This document shows positions 7,470 to 15,900 of a stretch of DNA of 64,000 nucleotides, one piece after another (position 1 is the stretch's first letter; each line of letters opens with the position of its first letter). The notes under the pieces are model-generated. The model searched no databases. It was not told the DNA's origin and was given only the letters and a program-made list of their open reading frames with translations. The DNA comes from DAOTZR01 sp034432595 (GTDB taxonomy: Bacteria; Chloroflexota; Anaerolineae; B4-G1; SLSP01). The translations under genes and the position numbers were made by a program. Location: assembly GCA_034432595.1 (NCBI GenBank), contig DAOUBT010000004.1, positions 1 to 64,000 on the forward strand, in the 5' to 3' direction.

Positions 7470-9523
7470 GCGCGCTCCCCAAGCTCCCACGCCTGGAGGA
7501 AGCTCAGCTCGAAGCTGAGGGCTATGGCGGCGTGCGCCTGCACAGCGAAGCCGGTCCGCTGGAGATCACGGCTTACGCGCCGGGACTGATTCGCTTGCGC
7601 TGGGGCGAGGATACGCGCCCCGACTATGGTCTGCTTGTCGCTCCCCCCTCCCCCCTGCCGTGTCGCGTCGAGCGCGGCGCGGAGCGCATCCGCGTGAGCT
7701 GGGATACCATCACCCTGGAGCTGGAAACGCATCCCCTGCGCTTCAAGCTGTGGCGTAACGGCACGCTGGTGCTGGAATCCACCCGTGATGGGCACATCTC
7801 CGGCGGTTTGCGCATCGCGCCCTTTGCGCAAAGGGGGGAGACGTGGCACATGGCTCTCGCCCTGCGCGAAGGTACGGCGGTCTTCGGCCTGGGCGAAAAA
7901 TACGGCCCGCTCAACCGCCGCGGACAGCTCATCACTTCCTGGAATGAGGATGCTCTCGGCGTCAACAGCGAGCTATCGTACAAAAACTGCCCCTTCGCCT
8001 GGAGTCCCGAAGGCTGGGGGGTGTTCGTCCACACCACGGGACGGGTGCAGCACGGCGTGGGCTATGCGCCCTGGTCGCATCGCAGCTACATCCTGCGCGT
8101 TGAGGACCGCGTCCTGGATGTGTTCCTCATCCTGGCGGATGAGCCGGCGGGCCTGCTGGAGCGCTACACCTGGCTGACGGGGCGCGCGCCGGCCCTGCCG
8201 CGCTGGAGTCTGGGCGTGTGGCTTTCGCGCTGCTACTATCGCACAGGCGAGGAACTGCTCGCAGCGGCGCAGCGGATGCGCGCGGAGCATTTCCCCTGCG
8301 ATGTCATCACCCTGGACGGACGCGCCTGGCTGGACGTGCGCACGCGCTTCGGCTTCGCCTGGGATCGGACGCGCTATCCCGACCCGGAGGCGTTTGTGGC
8401 GCAGGTCAAGGCCCTGGGCTACCGCCTGTGCGTCTGGGAATACCCCTATGTTTCGATCTACAATCCGCTTTTCCAGGAACTGGCCGAAAAGGGCTATTTG
8501 CTCAAAAACCGCGCCGGGGAGACCTGCCTGTTGGAATGGGATCCGGAGCCGTTCGGGCTGTTGCTCACGCCCCTGCCGACGAGTGGCATCATAGACTTCA
8601 CCCATCCCGAAGCCTACGCCTGGTATCGGGATATGCACCGCGCGCTGTTTGAATGTGGTGTAGATGTGTGCAAAACCGATTTTGGGGAACAGATTCCGCG
8701 TCACGCGGTGGCGGCCAACGGCGATAGCGGCGCGCAGCTTCATAACGTTTACCCCCTGCTCTACAACCGCTGCGTGTACGAGGCCACAGCACGCTATCAC
8801 GCAGGCGAAGCGCTCGTGTGGGGCCGTTCCGGCTGGACGGGAAGTCAGCGCTACCCCATACAGTGGGGCGGGGATTCTCAAGGAGATTGGGAAGGCCTGG
8901 CGGCGAGCATCCGCGGCGGGCTTTCGTGGGGCATGAGCGGCGTCCCCTTCTACACGCACGACATCGGCGGCTTCTACGGCACACCCACGCCGGTCCACTA
9001 TGTGCGTTCGACTCAGGTGGGCGTGCTCAGCTCGCACACGCGCTTCCACGGCACCTCGCCTCGCGAACCTTGGTATTTTGGGGAAGAAGCCGCTCGCATC
9101 GTGCGCGCATGGCTGGAGCTGCGCTACCGCCTGCTCCCTTACCTGGAAGCGTGCGCGCAGGAAGCTTCCCTGACAGGGCTGCCGGTGGCGCGCGCCATGC
9201 CCTTAGCCTTCCCCCACGACCGCGTGGCCTGGCAGTTCGAGACACAGTACCTGCTCGGCCCGGCCTTGCTGGTGGCGCCGGTGCTCAACGACGAGGGCGA
9301 GGTGGAGCTGTACCTGCCGGAGGGGCGCTGGCAGGATTTCTGGGATGGGACAACTTACGAGGGGCCGCGCGTGCTGCGTCTGCACGTGGACCTGGAGCGC
9401 ATGCCGCTCTTTGGGCGCGTGGGCACGGCGCTCCCGCTTGGGCCTGTCGCGGAACGGACAGAGGCGCTGCCTTTCCCCACGCCGGTGGTGGAGGTGCGGC
9501 GCTTCGCTGATGCAGCGACCTGA
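7466..9523 (+). CDS. Glycoside hydrolase family 31, candidate sulfoquinovosidase
   Basis: A 685-residue GH31 enzyme, close in overall layout to YicI alpha-xylosidase. It has an N-terminal beta-sandwich, the (beta/alpha)8 barrel and C-terminal beta domains (GPALLVAPV, LYLPEGRWQDFWDG). The catalytic nucleophile is Asp405 in KTDFGEQIP and the acid/base Asp470 in WGGDSQGDWE. In the loop before FAWD, Arg292 aligns by eye with the sulfonate-binding Arg301 of E. coli YihQ, while YicI has a Phe there; the adjacent YihQ Trp304 is Phe295 here. No signal peptide is seen, so it acts on imported glycosides. ATG 7466 overlaps the RpiB-like stop, so it is coupled. Context favours release of sulfoquinovose from its glycerol glycosides; alpha-xylosidase or alpha-glucosidase are alternatives. 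Confidence 0.82.
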   Translation: MSALPKLPRLEEAQLEAEGYGGVRLHSEAGPLEITAYAPGLIRLRWGEDTRPDYGLLVAPPSPLPCRVERGAERIRVSWDTITLELETHPLRFKLWRNGTLVLESTRDGHISGGLRIAPFAQRGETWHMALALREGTAVFGLGEKYGPLNRRGQLITSWNEDALGVNSELSYKNCPFAWSPEGWGVFVHTTGRVQHGVGYAPWSHRSYILRVEDRVLDVFLILADEPAGLLERYTWLTGRAPALPRWSLGVWLSRCYYRTGEELLAAAQRMRAEHFPCDVITLDGRAWLDVRTRFGFAWDRTRYPDPEAFVAQVKALGYRLCVWEYPYVSIYNPLFQELAEKGYLLKNRAGETCLLEWDPEPFGLLLTPLPTSGIIDFTHPEAYAWYRDMHRALFECGVDVCKTDFGEQIPRHAVAANGDSGAQLHNVYPLLYNRCVYEATARYHAGEALVWGRSGWTGSQRYPIQWGGDSQGDWEGLAASIRGGLSWGMSGVPFYTHDIGGFYGTPTPVHYVRSTQVGVLSSHTRFHGTSPREPWYFGEEAARIVRAWLELRYRLLPYLEACAQEASLTGLPVARAMPLAFPHDRVAWQFETQYLLGPALLVAPVLNDEGEVELYLPEGRWQDFWDGTTYEGPRVLRLHVDLERMPLFGRVGTALPLGPVAERTEALPFPTPVVEVRRFADAAT

Positions 9524-9695
9524 CCTGAAGTTCAGCGATGAGTCGGACACGCCCGACAGCCCGCATCCGGGCTTGCGGACCGCTGCCCCGCACCAACTTT
9601 CTCCGCCGGGATGGACAAGGCAGCAGGGAAGTCTAACGTAACGCAAGCTGAACTTCGGCCTGGAATTCTGACATCTTTACAGGAGGCAATCCCTT

Positions 9696-11147
9696 ATGTC
9701 CCGACGCTGGTATGAGATCATCACGGTTAACATTTACTACCTGGGCCTGAGCACCGTCTCACAGACGCTGGCCCCCCTCATCCTCCCCCTGCTAACGCAG
9801 CAGTTCGTGGGGGAAAGCCTCAAGGCGACCTACTACGGTACGCTGCGCCTGTGGGGCCTCATGGTGGCGCTGCTGGCGCAAGCGCTGTGGGGGATGCTCT
9901 CCGATCGCAGTCGCCTGCCCTGGGGCCGACGGCGTCCTTTCATCGTCATCGGCACGCTGCTCGACCTGATTTTCATCGCCGGCATCGCCTTCTCCGCCGG
10001 GTTAAGCAGCCTGAGCGGGTTCTGGTTCATGTTCGCCATGTACTTGCTGCTGCAGGTGACGGTTAACATTGGCCACGGGGCGGTGCAGGGCTTCATTCCC
10101 GATCTCGTGCCGGAAAACCAGCGTGGGCGCTATTCCGCGGTCAAAGCCGTGCTCGAAATCCCCCTGCCCACCATCCTCGTCTCCTTCACGATTGGGCGCA
10201 TGGTCGCCAAAGGCAACACCACCACCGCTATCGTCGTGATGAGCGCCGTGCTGGTGTTGACCATGCTGCTCTCCCTGCTCACACGTGAAGAACGCTTTAC
10301 CGAGGAGCTGCCGCCGCTCGACTGGACGCCCTTCATCCGCTTGCTGAGCATGACCGCGGTCTTCACCGTCATCATCCTGGGCCTGGGCGCGCTGGTACGG
10401 CTGCTGGGAAGTCAAATCAGCGCTGTGAACACGCCCCCCGCCGTGATGATTGGCCTCATGGGCGGAGCGGGACTGCTGGCGATGGTGGCCGCCATCGCGC
10501 TGGGCGTCTGGCTCTGCGTGCGCCTCTCCCTGGGCGAAACGACAGCCTGCGCGCATCCCGATTTCACCTGGTGGGTCATCAACCGCCTTGGCTTCCTCAC
10601 GGGAGCGATTAACCTTTCCACCTTCACGGTTTACTTCCTGCAAGCGCGCCTCGGCCTGGAACGCGAAGCGGCGGCCAAGCCCGCCGCGCAACTGCTCATG
10701 TTCATCGGCATCGCCATCCTCATCTTCGCGCTGACGGGTGGCTGGCTGGCGGACCGTTTTGGACGCAAGCGCATGGTGCTGGTGAGCGGCCTCGTCGCCA
10801 CGGCGGGCGCGGTCATCGCGCTCTCCCTGCCCCAACTGAGCGTCATTTACGCCGGCGGAGCCGTGCTGGGCGCGGCGCTGGGCCTCTTCTACACCGCCAA
10901 CTGGGCCCTGGGAACGAGCCTCGTCCCCAAAGAAGAAGCGGGGCGCTACCTGGGCATCTCTAACCTGGCGGGCGCGGGCGCGGGCGCCGTGGGAGCCTAC
11001 ATCGGCGGCCCGATTGCCGACTTCTTCACCACCCACCTGCCGGAATTTCCGGGCATCGGCTACGTGCTGCTCTTCGCCCTCTACGGCGCGCTGTTTGTGC
11101 TTTCAACCCTGGCGCTGCTCAAAATCAAGGAGCCGCGCGCGGCATGA
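9696..11147 (+). CDS. MFS sugar transporter (SLC45/GPH-like)
   Basis: A 483-residue integral membrane protein with about 12 hydrophobic segments and a central loop near residues 210-300. The cytoplasmic loop-2 signature LSDRSRLPWGRRRPFI (about 68-83) is typical of sugar-proton symporters of the SLC45/GPH-like part of the major facilitator superfamily. A second related loop, GGWLADRFGRKRM, lies between the later helices. AGGAGG precedes ATG 9696. It lies 172 nt after the GH31 gene and most likely imports the glycoside handled by that enzyme, as YihO/YihP do for sulfoquinovose compounds, or exports a product. The substrate is not readable from sequence. It overlaps murB by ATGA. Confidence 0.85.
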   Translation: MSRRWYEIITVNIYYLGLSTVSQTLAPLILPLLTQQFVGESLKATYYGTLRLWGLMVALLAQALWGMLSDRSRLPWGRRRPFIVIGTLLDLIFIAGIAFSAGLSSLSGFWFMFAMYLLLQVTVNIGHGAVQGFIPDLVPENQRGRYSAVKAVLEIPLPTILVSFTIGRMVAKGNTTTAIVVMSAVLVLTMLLSLLTREERFTEELPPLDWTPFIRLLSMTAVFTVIILGLGALVRLLGSQISAVNTPPAVMIGLMGGAGLLAMVAAIALGVWLCVRLSLGETTACAHPDFTWWVINRLGFLTGAINLSTFTVYFLQARLGLEREAAAKPAAQLLMFIGIAILIFALTGGWLADRFGRKRMVLVSGLVATAGAVIALSLPQLSVIYAGGAVLGAALGLFYTANWALGTSLVPKEEAGRYLGISNLAGAGAGAVGAYIGGPIADFFTTHLPEFPGIGYVLLFALYGALFVLSTLALLKIKEPRAA

Positions 11148-12172
11148 AGCTGCGTGAACACGTCCCACTGAGCGCGTACACGACGATTGGCCTGGGTGGA
11201 GCGGCGCGCTACTTCGCCACCTGCACCACGGTGGACGAGGTGCGCGCCGCCCTGCGCTGGGCACAGGAGCGCGCCCTGCGCGTCCACGTGTTGGGCGGGG
11301 GCAGTAACACCGTTTTTGCGGATGAGGGATTCGCTGGATTGGTCCTTCACGTCGCTTTGCGTGGCATCACCTGGCGCGCAAGCGCGGACGGGTGGCAGGT
11401 GATCGCCGCAGGCGGCGAGCCGTGGGACGCGCTGGTTGCGGAAAGCGTGGCGCGTGGAACAGGCGGCCTGGCGTGCCTTGCGGGCATCCCCGGCACCGCA
11501 GGCGCCGCGCCCGTGCAAAACATCGGCGCTTACGGACAGGAGGTGGCCGAAACGCTGGTCTCCCTGCGCGCGATTGAGCGCGCAAGTGGTGCGGAGGTCG
11601 TCTTCCCGGCGGAGGCGTGTGCCTTCGGCTACCGGCAAAGCCGCTTCAAGGGCGCGGATCGCGACCGCTACGTCATCGTGGAGGCCACCTTCCACCTGCC
11701 CGTTACGGAAAGCGTGCCCGTGCGCTACGCCGAGCTGGCGCGCGCCCTGGCGGAGCGCGGTCTGCCCCCCACCCCTGCCGCCGTGCGGGAGACGGTGCTC
11801 GCCCTGCGCCGTGCCAAAGCCATGGTGGTGGACGTGGATAATCCCCACACGCGCTCGTGCGGCTCCTTCTTCACCAATCCGATTGTGAAACCGGACCGTT
11901 ATGAGGCGCTGCGCGCCGCCTACCCGGACATGCCCGCCTACCCGGCAGCGGAGGGGTGGAAGCTTTCCGCGGCCTGGTTGATTGAACACGCTGGCTTTGC
12001 GCGCGGGACACGGCGCGGCGGCGTGGGCCTTTCGCCCCACCATGCCCTGGCGCTGGTCAACTACGGCGGCAGCACAAAGAAGCTACTCGCCTTTGCTGAG
12101 GAGATACGGGCTGCCGTGCTGTCGCACTTCGAGATACGGCTTGAGATCGAACCCGTCGTTGTCACTCCGTAA
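11144..12172 (+). CDS. murB: UDP-N-acetylenolpyruvoylglucosamine reductase
   Basis: A 342-residue FAD enzyme that reduces UDP-GlcNAc-enolpyruvate to UDP-MurNAc with NADPH in peptidoglycan precursor synthesis. The FAD-binding segment LGGGSNTVFAD (about 48-58), GIPGTAGAAPVQNIGAYGQE (about 115-134), YRQSRFK, the catalytic Ser region CGSFFTNPIV and the terminal Glu in RLEIEPVVV are visible. The YRxSxFK insertion marks the type I form. The start overlaps the MFS gene by four bases (ATGA), an odd coupling of a cell-wall gene to a sugar transporter. It implies an intact cell-wall pathway. Confidence 0.95.
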   Translation: MKLREHVPLSAYTTIGLGGAARYFATCTTVDEVRAALRWAQERALRVHVLGGGSNTVFADEGFAGLVLHVALRGITWRASADGWQVIAAGGEPWDALVAESVARGTGGLACLAGIPGTAGAAPVQNIGAYGQEVAETLVSLRAIERASGAEVVFPAEACAFGYRQSRFKGADRDRYVIVEATFHLPVTESVPVRYAELARALAERGLPPTPAAVRETVLALRRAKAMVVDVDNPHTRSCGSFFTNPIVKPDRYEALRAAYPDMPAYPAAEGWKLSAAWLIEHAGFARGTRRGGVGLSPHHALALVNYGGSTKKLLAFAEEIRAAVLSHFEIRLEIEPVVVTP

Positions 12173-12313
12173 AAGATGCGCTGAAGGCGCCACCCCCAGC
12201 CTGCCGGTTTCCACGAACGAGTGGAGTCCCCCTCTCTCTGGTATAACCGGCTGCCATGGCAGGCCGGCATCGCACGTTTTTGTACCCCATGACCACTTTC
12301 CTATCCTAAAGCG

Positions 12314-12342
12314 TTGCCACGCACGGCAAAATATGTTAAACT
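12314..12342 (+). promoter_or_regulatory. Candidate promoter of the pilin gene
   Basis: TTGCCA (12314-12319), a 17-nt spacer and TAAACT (12337-12342) stand about 40 nt before the pilin start, in otherwise unassigned DNA after murB. Both boxes match consensus at 4 of 6. The rest of 12173-12383 shows no other clear feature. Confidence 0.35.
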
Positions 12343-12383
12343 CTAAGCAAGACAAACTTATCTTTACAAGCAAGAGGTGGGCT

Positions 12384-12815
12384 ATGTTGCATAAGTATCG
12401 CAAGGGGCAGGGTTTGGTTGAATACGCTTTGATTCTGGTGCTCATCGCTATCGTGGTCATCGTCATTCTGAGCCTGCTGGGTACACGGGTCAGTGATGTC
12501 TTCTCGCAAATTAATTCCGGTTTAGGCATCAGTGGGATCGGCGGCGGCGGCAGCAGTGGCGCAACGGTCAGTGGCCTCAGCGCAGCGGCCAGCACCAGCG
12601 GTTGCTTTATGGGGAGCTGTACCCTAACCATTAGCGCCAACGTCGGCGTGAGTTCACCCGGTCAGGTCACGGTTTCGATGAGCGGTTGCGGCAGCGCCAG
12701 CGGCAATATCAATGGATCAGGCTCCCTCACGTTTAGCTGCAACCACAGTGAGCATGGCAGCGGACAAGTCTGCGCACAAGGCAGCAATAGCGTTTGTACC
12801 AATGTCTCATGGTAA
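12384..12815 (+). CDS. Flp/Fap-type pilin-like protein with long Ser/Gly/Cys-rich C-terminal extension
   Basis: A 143-residue secreted protein. The N terminus (short basic leader ending in Gly, then LVEYALILVLIAIVVIVILSLLG) is the class III prepilin pattern, with cleavage expected at GQG|LVEY by a TadV-type peptidase. True Flp pilins are about 50-70 residues. Here about 95 extra residues follow: a GGGGSSG linker, then a Ser/Thr/Gly-rich segment with six cysteines, suggesting a small exposed beta domain with disulfides. The start is ATG 12384 after AGAGGTGG. It is followed by a strong terminator, and no tad assembly genes are in the window, so assembly machinery must be encoded elsewhere. It could be a minor pilin or a Flp-anchored surface protein. 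Confidence 0.8.
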   Translation: MLHKYRKGQGLVEYALILVLIAIVVIVILSLLGTRVSDVFSQINSGLGISGIGGGGSSGATVSGLSAAASTSGCFMGSCTLTISANVGVSSPGQVTVSMSGCGSASGNINGSGSLTFSCNHSEHGSGQVCAQGSNSVCTNVSW

Positions 12816-12849
12816 CTTGCTCAAATTGTAGTTTCCGGTACACTAAGAT

Positions 12850-12878
12850 AAGGGATTCCATAGTATGGAATCCCTTTT
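12850..12878 (+). terminator. Rho-independent terminator after the pilin gene
   Basis: AAGGGATTCC...GGAATCCCTT forms a near-perfect hairpin (12850-12876) followed by a short T run, 35 nt after the pilin stop. Confidence 0.85.
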
Positions 12879-12976
12879 CACATACTTAACGTCATGCCAG
12901 ACAGAAGCAAACAACCGGACCATATAGGTTTAGATTTCCCCATCTGAGCGTCAGGCGCTCTTTGAAGGAGGACATG

Positions 12977-15900
12977 ATGAAGACTCACACCTATCAACGC
13001 CTCGGCCAATGGTTGATGGCCTTAGGCCTTGCCATCGCATTTGGATTTTTCCTCGTCAGCGTGCCTGGACTACGTGCGGCGGGCAATGTGCACTACGTGG
13101 CCCCCGGTGGGGTAGATAGCCCGTCCTGTACGGTCAAAACGCCCTGTTTGACGATTCAACAGGCCATCACCAATGCCGTCAACGGGGATGAAATCCGCGT
13201 CGCGGCGGGTACGTACACGGGCACAAGCCTGCGCGCCGGCAGCCGACAACTGATTTACCTCAACAAGTCGGTCACCCTCATCGGCGGCTTTACGACCGCT
13301 AACTGGGTCACCCCCGACCCTGTTGCTAACCCCACCATCCTGGACGCAGGCAATAATGGGCGTGTCCTGTATGTCCCGGCGGGGGTCAACGCCACCGTGC
13401 GCGGATTCACGCTGCGCAATGGCAGTTACGACCTGGAAGGGGTTGGCGTCTACAATCAGGGCAACCTGACGCTCGAAGCGGTCACCATCCACAACAATCG
13501 CCTTACGCAGAGCAGTAAGCCGGGCGCGGGCATTCTCAGCGAAGGGACCCTGGCGCTCAAAAACAGCCTGCTCTACGCCAACACGATACTCACCTCTGGC
13601 GCCGGTGCTGCAGTGTACATTCGCAGCGGCACATTTGAAATCATCGGCAACGAGATTCGCGATCACATCGGGCAGGGCAGCCAGACTAACGGCACCATCC
13701 GCATTGACGGGGGTACAGGTCTGATTGCCCAGAACAAAATCCATCACAACACGATGGAAGCCGGGGCCGGCATCCTGGTTTATAACGGGACGGTGACCCT
13801 GCGCAACAACCTCATCTACGCCAACACGGCCAACGCGCCCACCGCCACTTACGATCATGGGGGTGGCGTGTACGTTTATCAAGGCAACGTCATCCTCGAG
13901 CACAATACCCTGGCCGCGAACAGCGCGGGCGAAAACGGTGGTGGCCTGTACGTCTCTCCCAGCGCACTTGTCACCGCCACGAACACGCTGTTTGTGAATA
14001 ACACGGCCACACAGGGGGCCAACCTCTACGCGCCTGCCGACCGGCTCGCCGTCAGCTATAGCGACCTGTGGCCTGCGGCGAGCTTCGGTGGTGGGATGAG
14101 CGATCCTGTCCCCGGCAACAATAACCGCTACAGCGATCCGCAATTGGATGCCAATTACCGCCTCACTGCCGCTTCTCCGGCCAGAGATACGGGCAGCAGC
14201 TCCGTGACGGTGGACTTCGAGAGGCATGGACGCCCGTTTGGCGCGGGAGTGGACCGCGGCGCGGATGAATATCTCGCCCCTTCGGCCTGTTACGCCCGCG
14301 TTGGAGATGGGCGCGTGTACCTCACAATTCAGGAAGCGGTGGATGCGGCGGAAGCCGGCGACACCGTCAAAGTAGCGGGCACATGCAGCGGCGTGCAGAC
14401 GCGCAACGGCAGCACGCAGGTCGTGTACATTGACAAATCCATCAGCCTTGTCGGTGGTTACAAGGCTACCGATTGGGAACAGGCGCGCTATCAGCCCACC
14501 CTCATCAACGCCAATGGTCAGGGCTATGGCCTTTACGCCGTAGCCGGCAACGTGCGCATCGAAAACCTCCATGTAGCCAACGGCGTGGGACAGAACGGCG
14601 CGGGCCTGTTCGCCTCGTCCAACGTCTATCTCACCGTGCGCAACAGCGTCTTCACCAGCAACCACGCCACCCTGAACGGCGGTGGGGTGTACGTGGGCGG
14701 CAGCGGCAGCATCGAACACTGCGCTTTTTACGCCAATGAAGCCGGTCAGCGCGGCGGCGGCCTCTACCTCAACAACCTGCAGCCCTTCACCGTGCGCAAC
14801 ACCATCTTCGCCAGCAACAACGCGGGCATCCGCGGCGGCGGTTTAGATGTCGGCGGCACGGGGACCTTGACCCTGGCCTATAACAACCTGTACGGCAATC
14901 AACCCGATGCCTACGGCGCAGCGACGCCCGGCCCTGACGATGTGAGTTTTGCGCCCGCCTTTGTCAACGCCACCGGCTACGACTTCCACCTGCAACCTAC
15001 ATCTTTCCTGATTAACCGCGGTGCCCCCACCCCGGTGCTTCCTTACGACTACGAAGCGGATGCTCGCCCTCAGGGCGCGCGTCCGGACATCGGCCCTGAT
15101 GAGCGCATCACCTACGCGCAAATCTCTCTCACACCGCTTGCCCAACAGAAAGTCTACACGGACGTGAATCAGGCGCGCGGACAGACCTTGACCTTCAACC
15201 ACACCCTGAAAAACGAAGGCAATACCCCCAACCTGCGCGATACCTTCGTCATCACCGCCAGCAACGCTGATGGCTGGCCGGTGACCATCCTCGGCGTCAG
15301 CTCGCCCGTGCAGCTCTACAAGGGCGAAAGTGTGGCTTTCCAGGTGCGGGTGCAAATCCCCACCAATCTGGCCGAGGGTTTCGACAACAAAACCACCGTG
15401 CGCGTCACCTCCCAATGGAGCACGACTTACGAGGAAGCGGTGGACACCATCGCCAACTCCGCCTTTACCCTCACGCCGGACTACAACGAAAATGCCGATC
15501 CGGGCGAAGTGCTGACCTACACCCACACTCTGCACAACATCGGTGCGACCGACAGATTCAGCATCAGTGTCACCTCGAACCTGCTGCAACCCTGGGGACG
15601 CCTGATTGAGCCCCTGCAGGAAATTACCCTCACGCATGGACAGACGGCCACGGTCATCGTACAGGTGAATGTGCCCGCCAAAGCAGCCGCCAACCTGCAG
15701 GAGGTCCTGCTGGTACGCGCGCGCTCAGTTAATTATGGAACAAGCGCCGTGGTCACCGATACAACCACCGCCAACCCGGTCGTCGGTGAACGCTACGTAG
15801 CGCCCGATGGTGACGACCGCGAAAACAACTGCAGGCAATCCGCCACGCCCTGCAAGACCATCAGCCACGCAGTAGAACAGGCCGCAGCGCAGGATGTCAT

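Noticed and set aside
3586..9523. Simple L-fucose or pentose catabolic operon
   Set aside because: No kinase, aldolase or dehydrogenase is present, and the RpiB-like protein has lost phosphate-enzyme residues; kept only as an alternative.
12962..12976. TTG start extending the giant protein by five residues
   Set aside because: It lies before the AGGAGG ribosome site, which points to ATG 12977.
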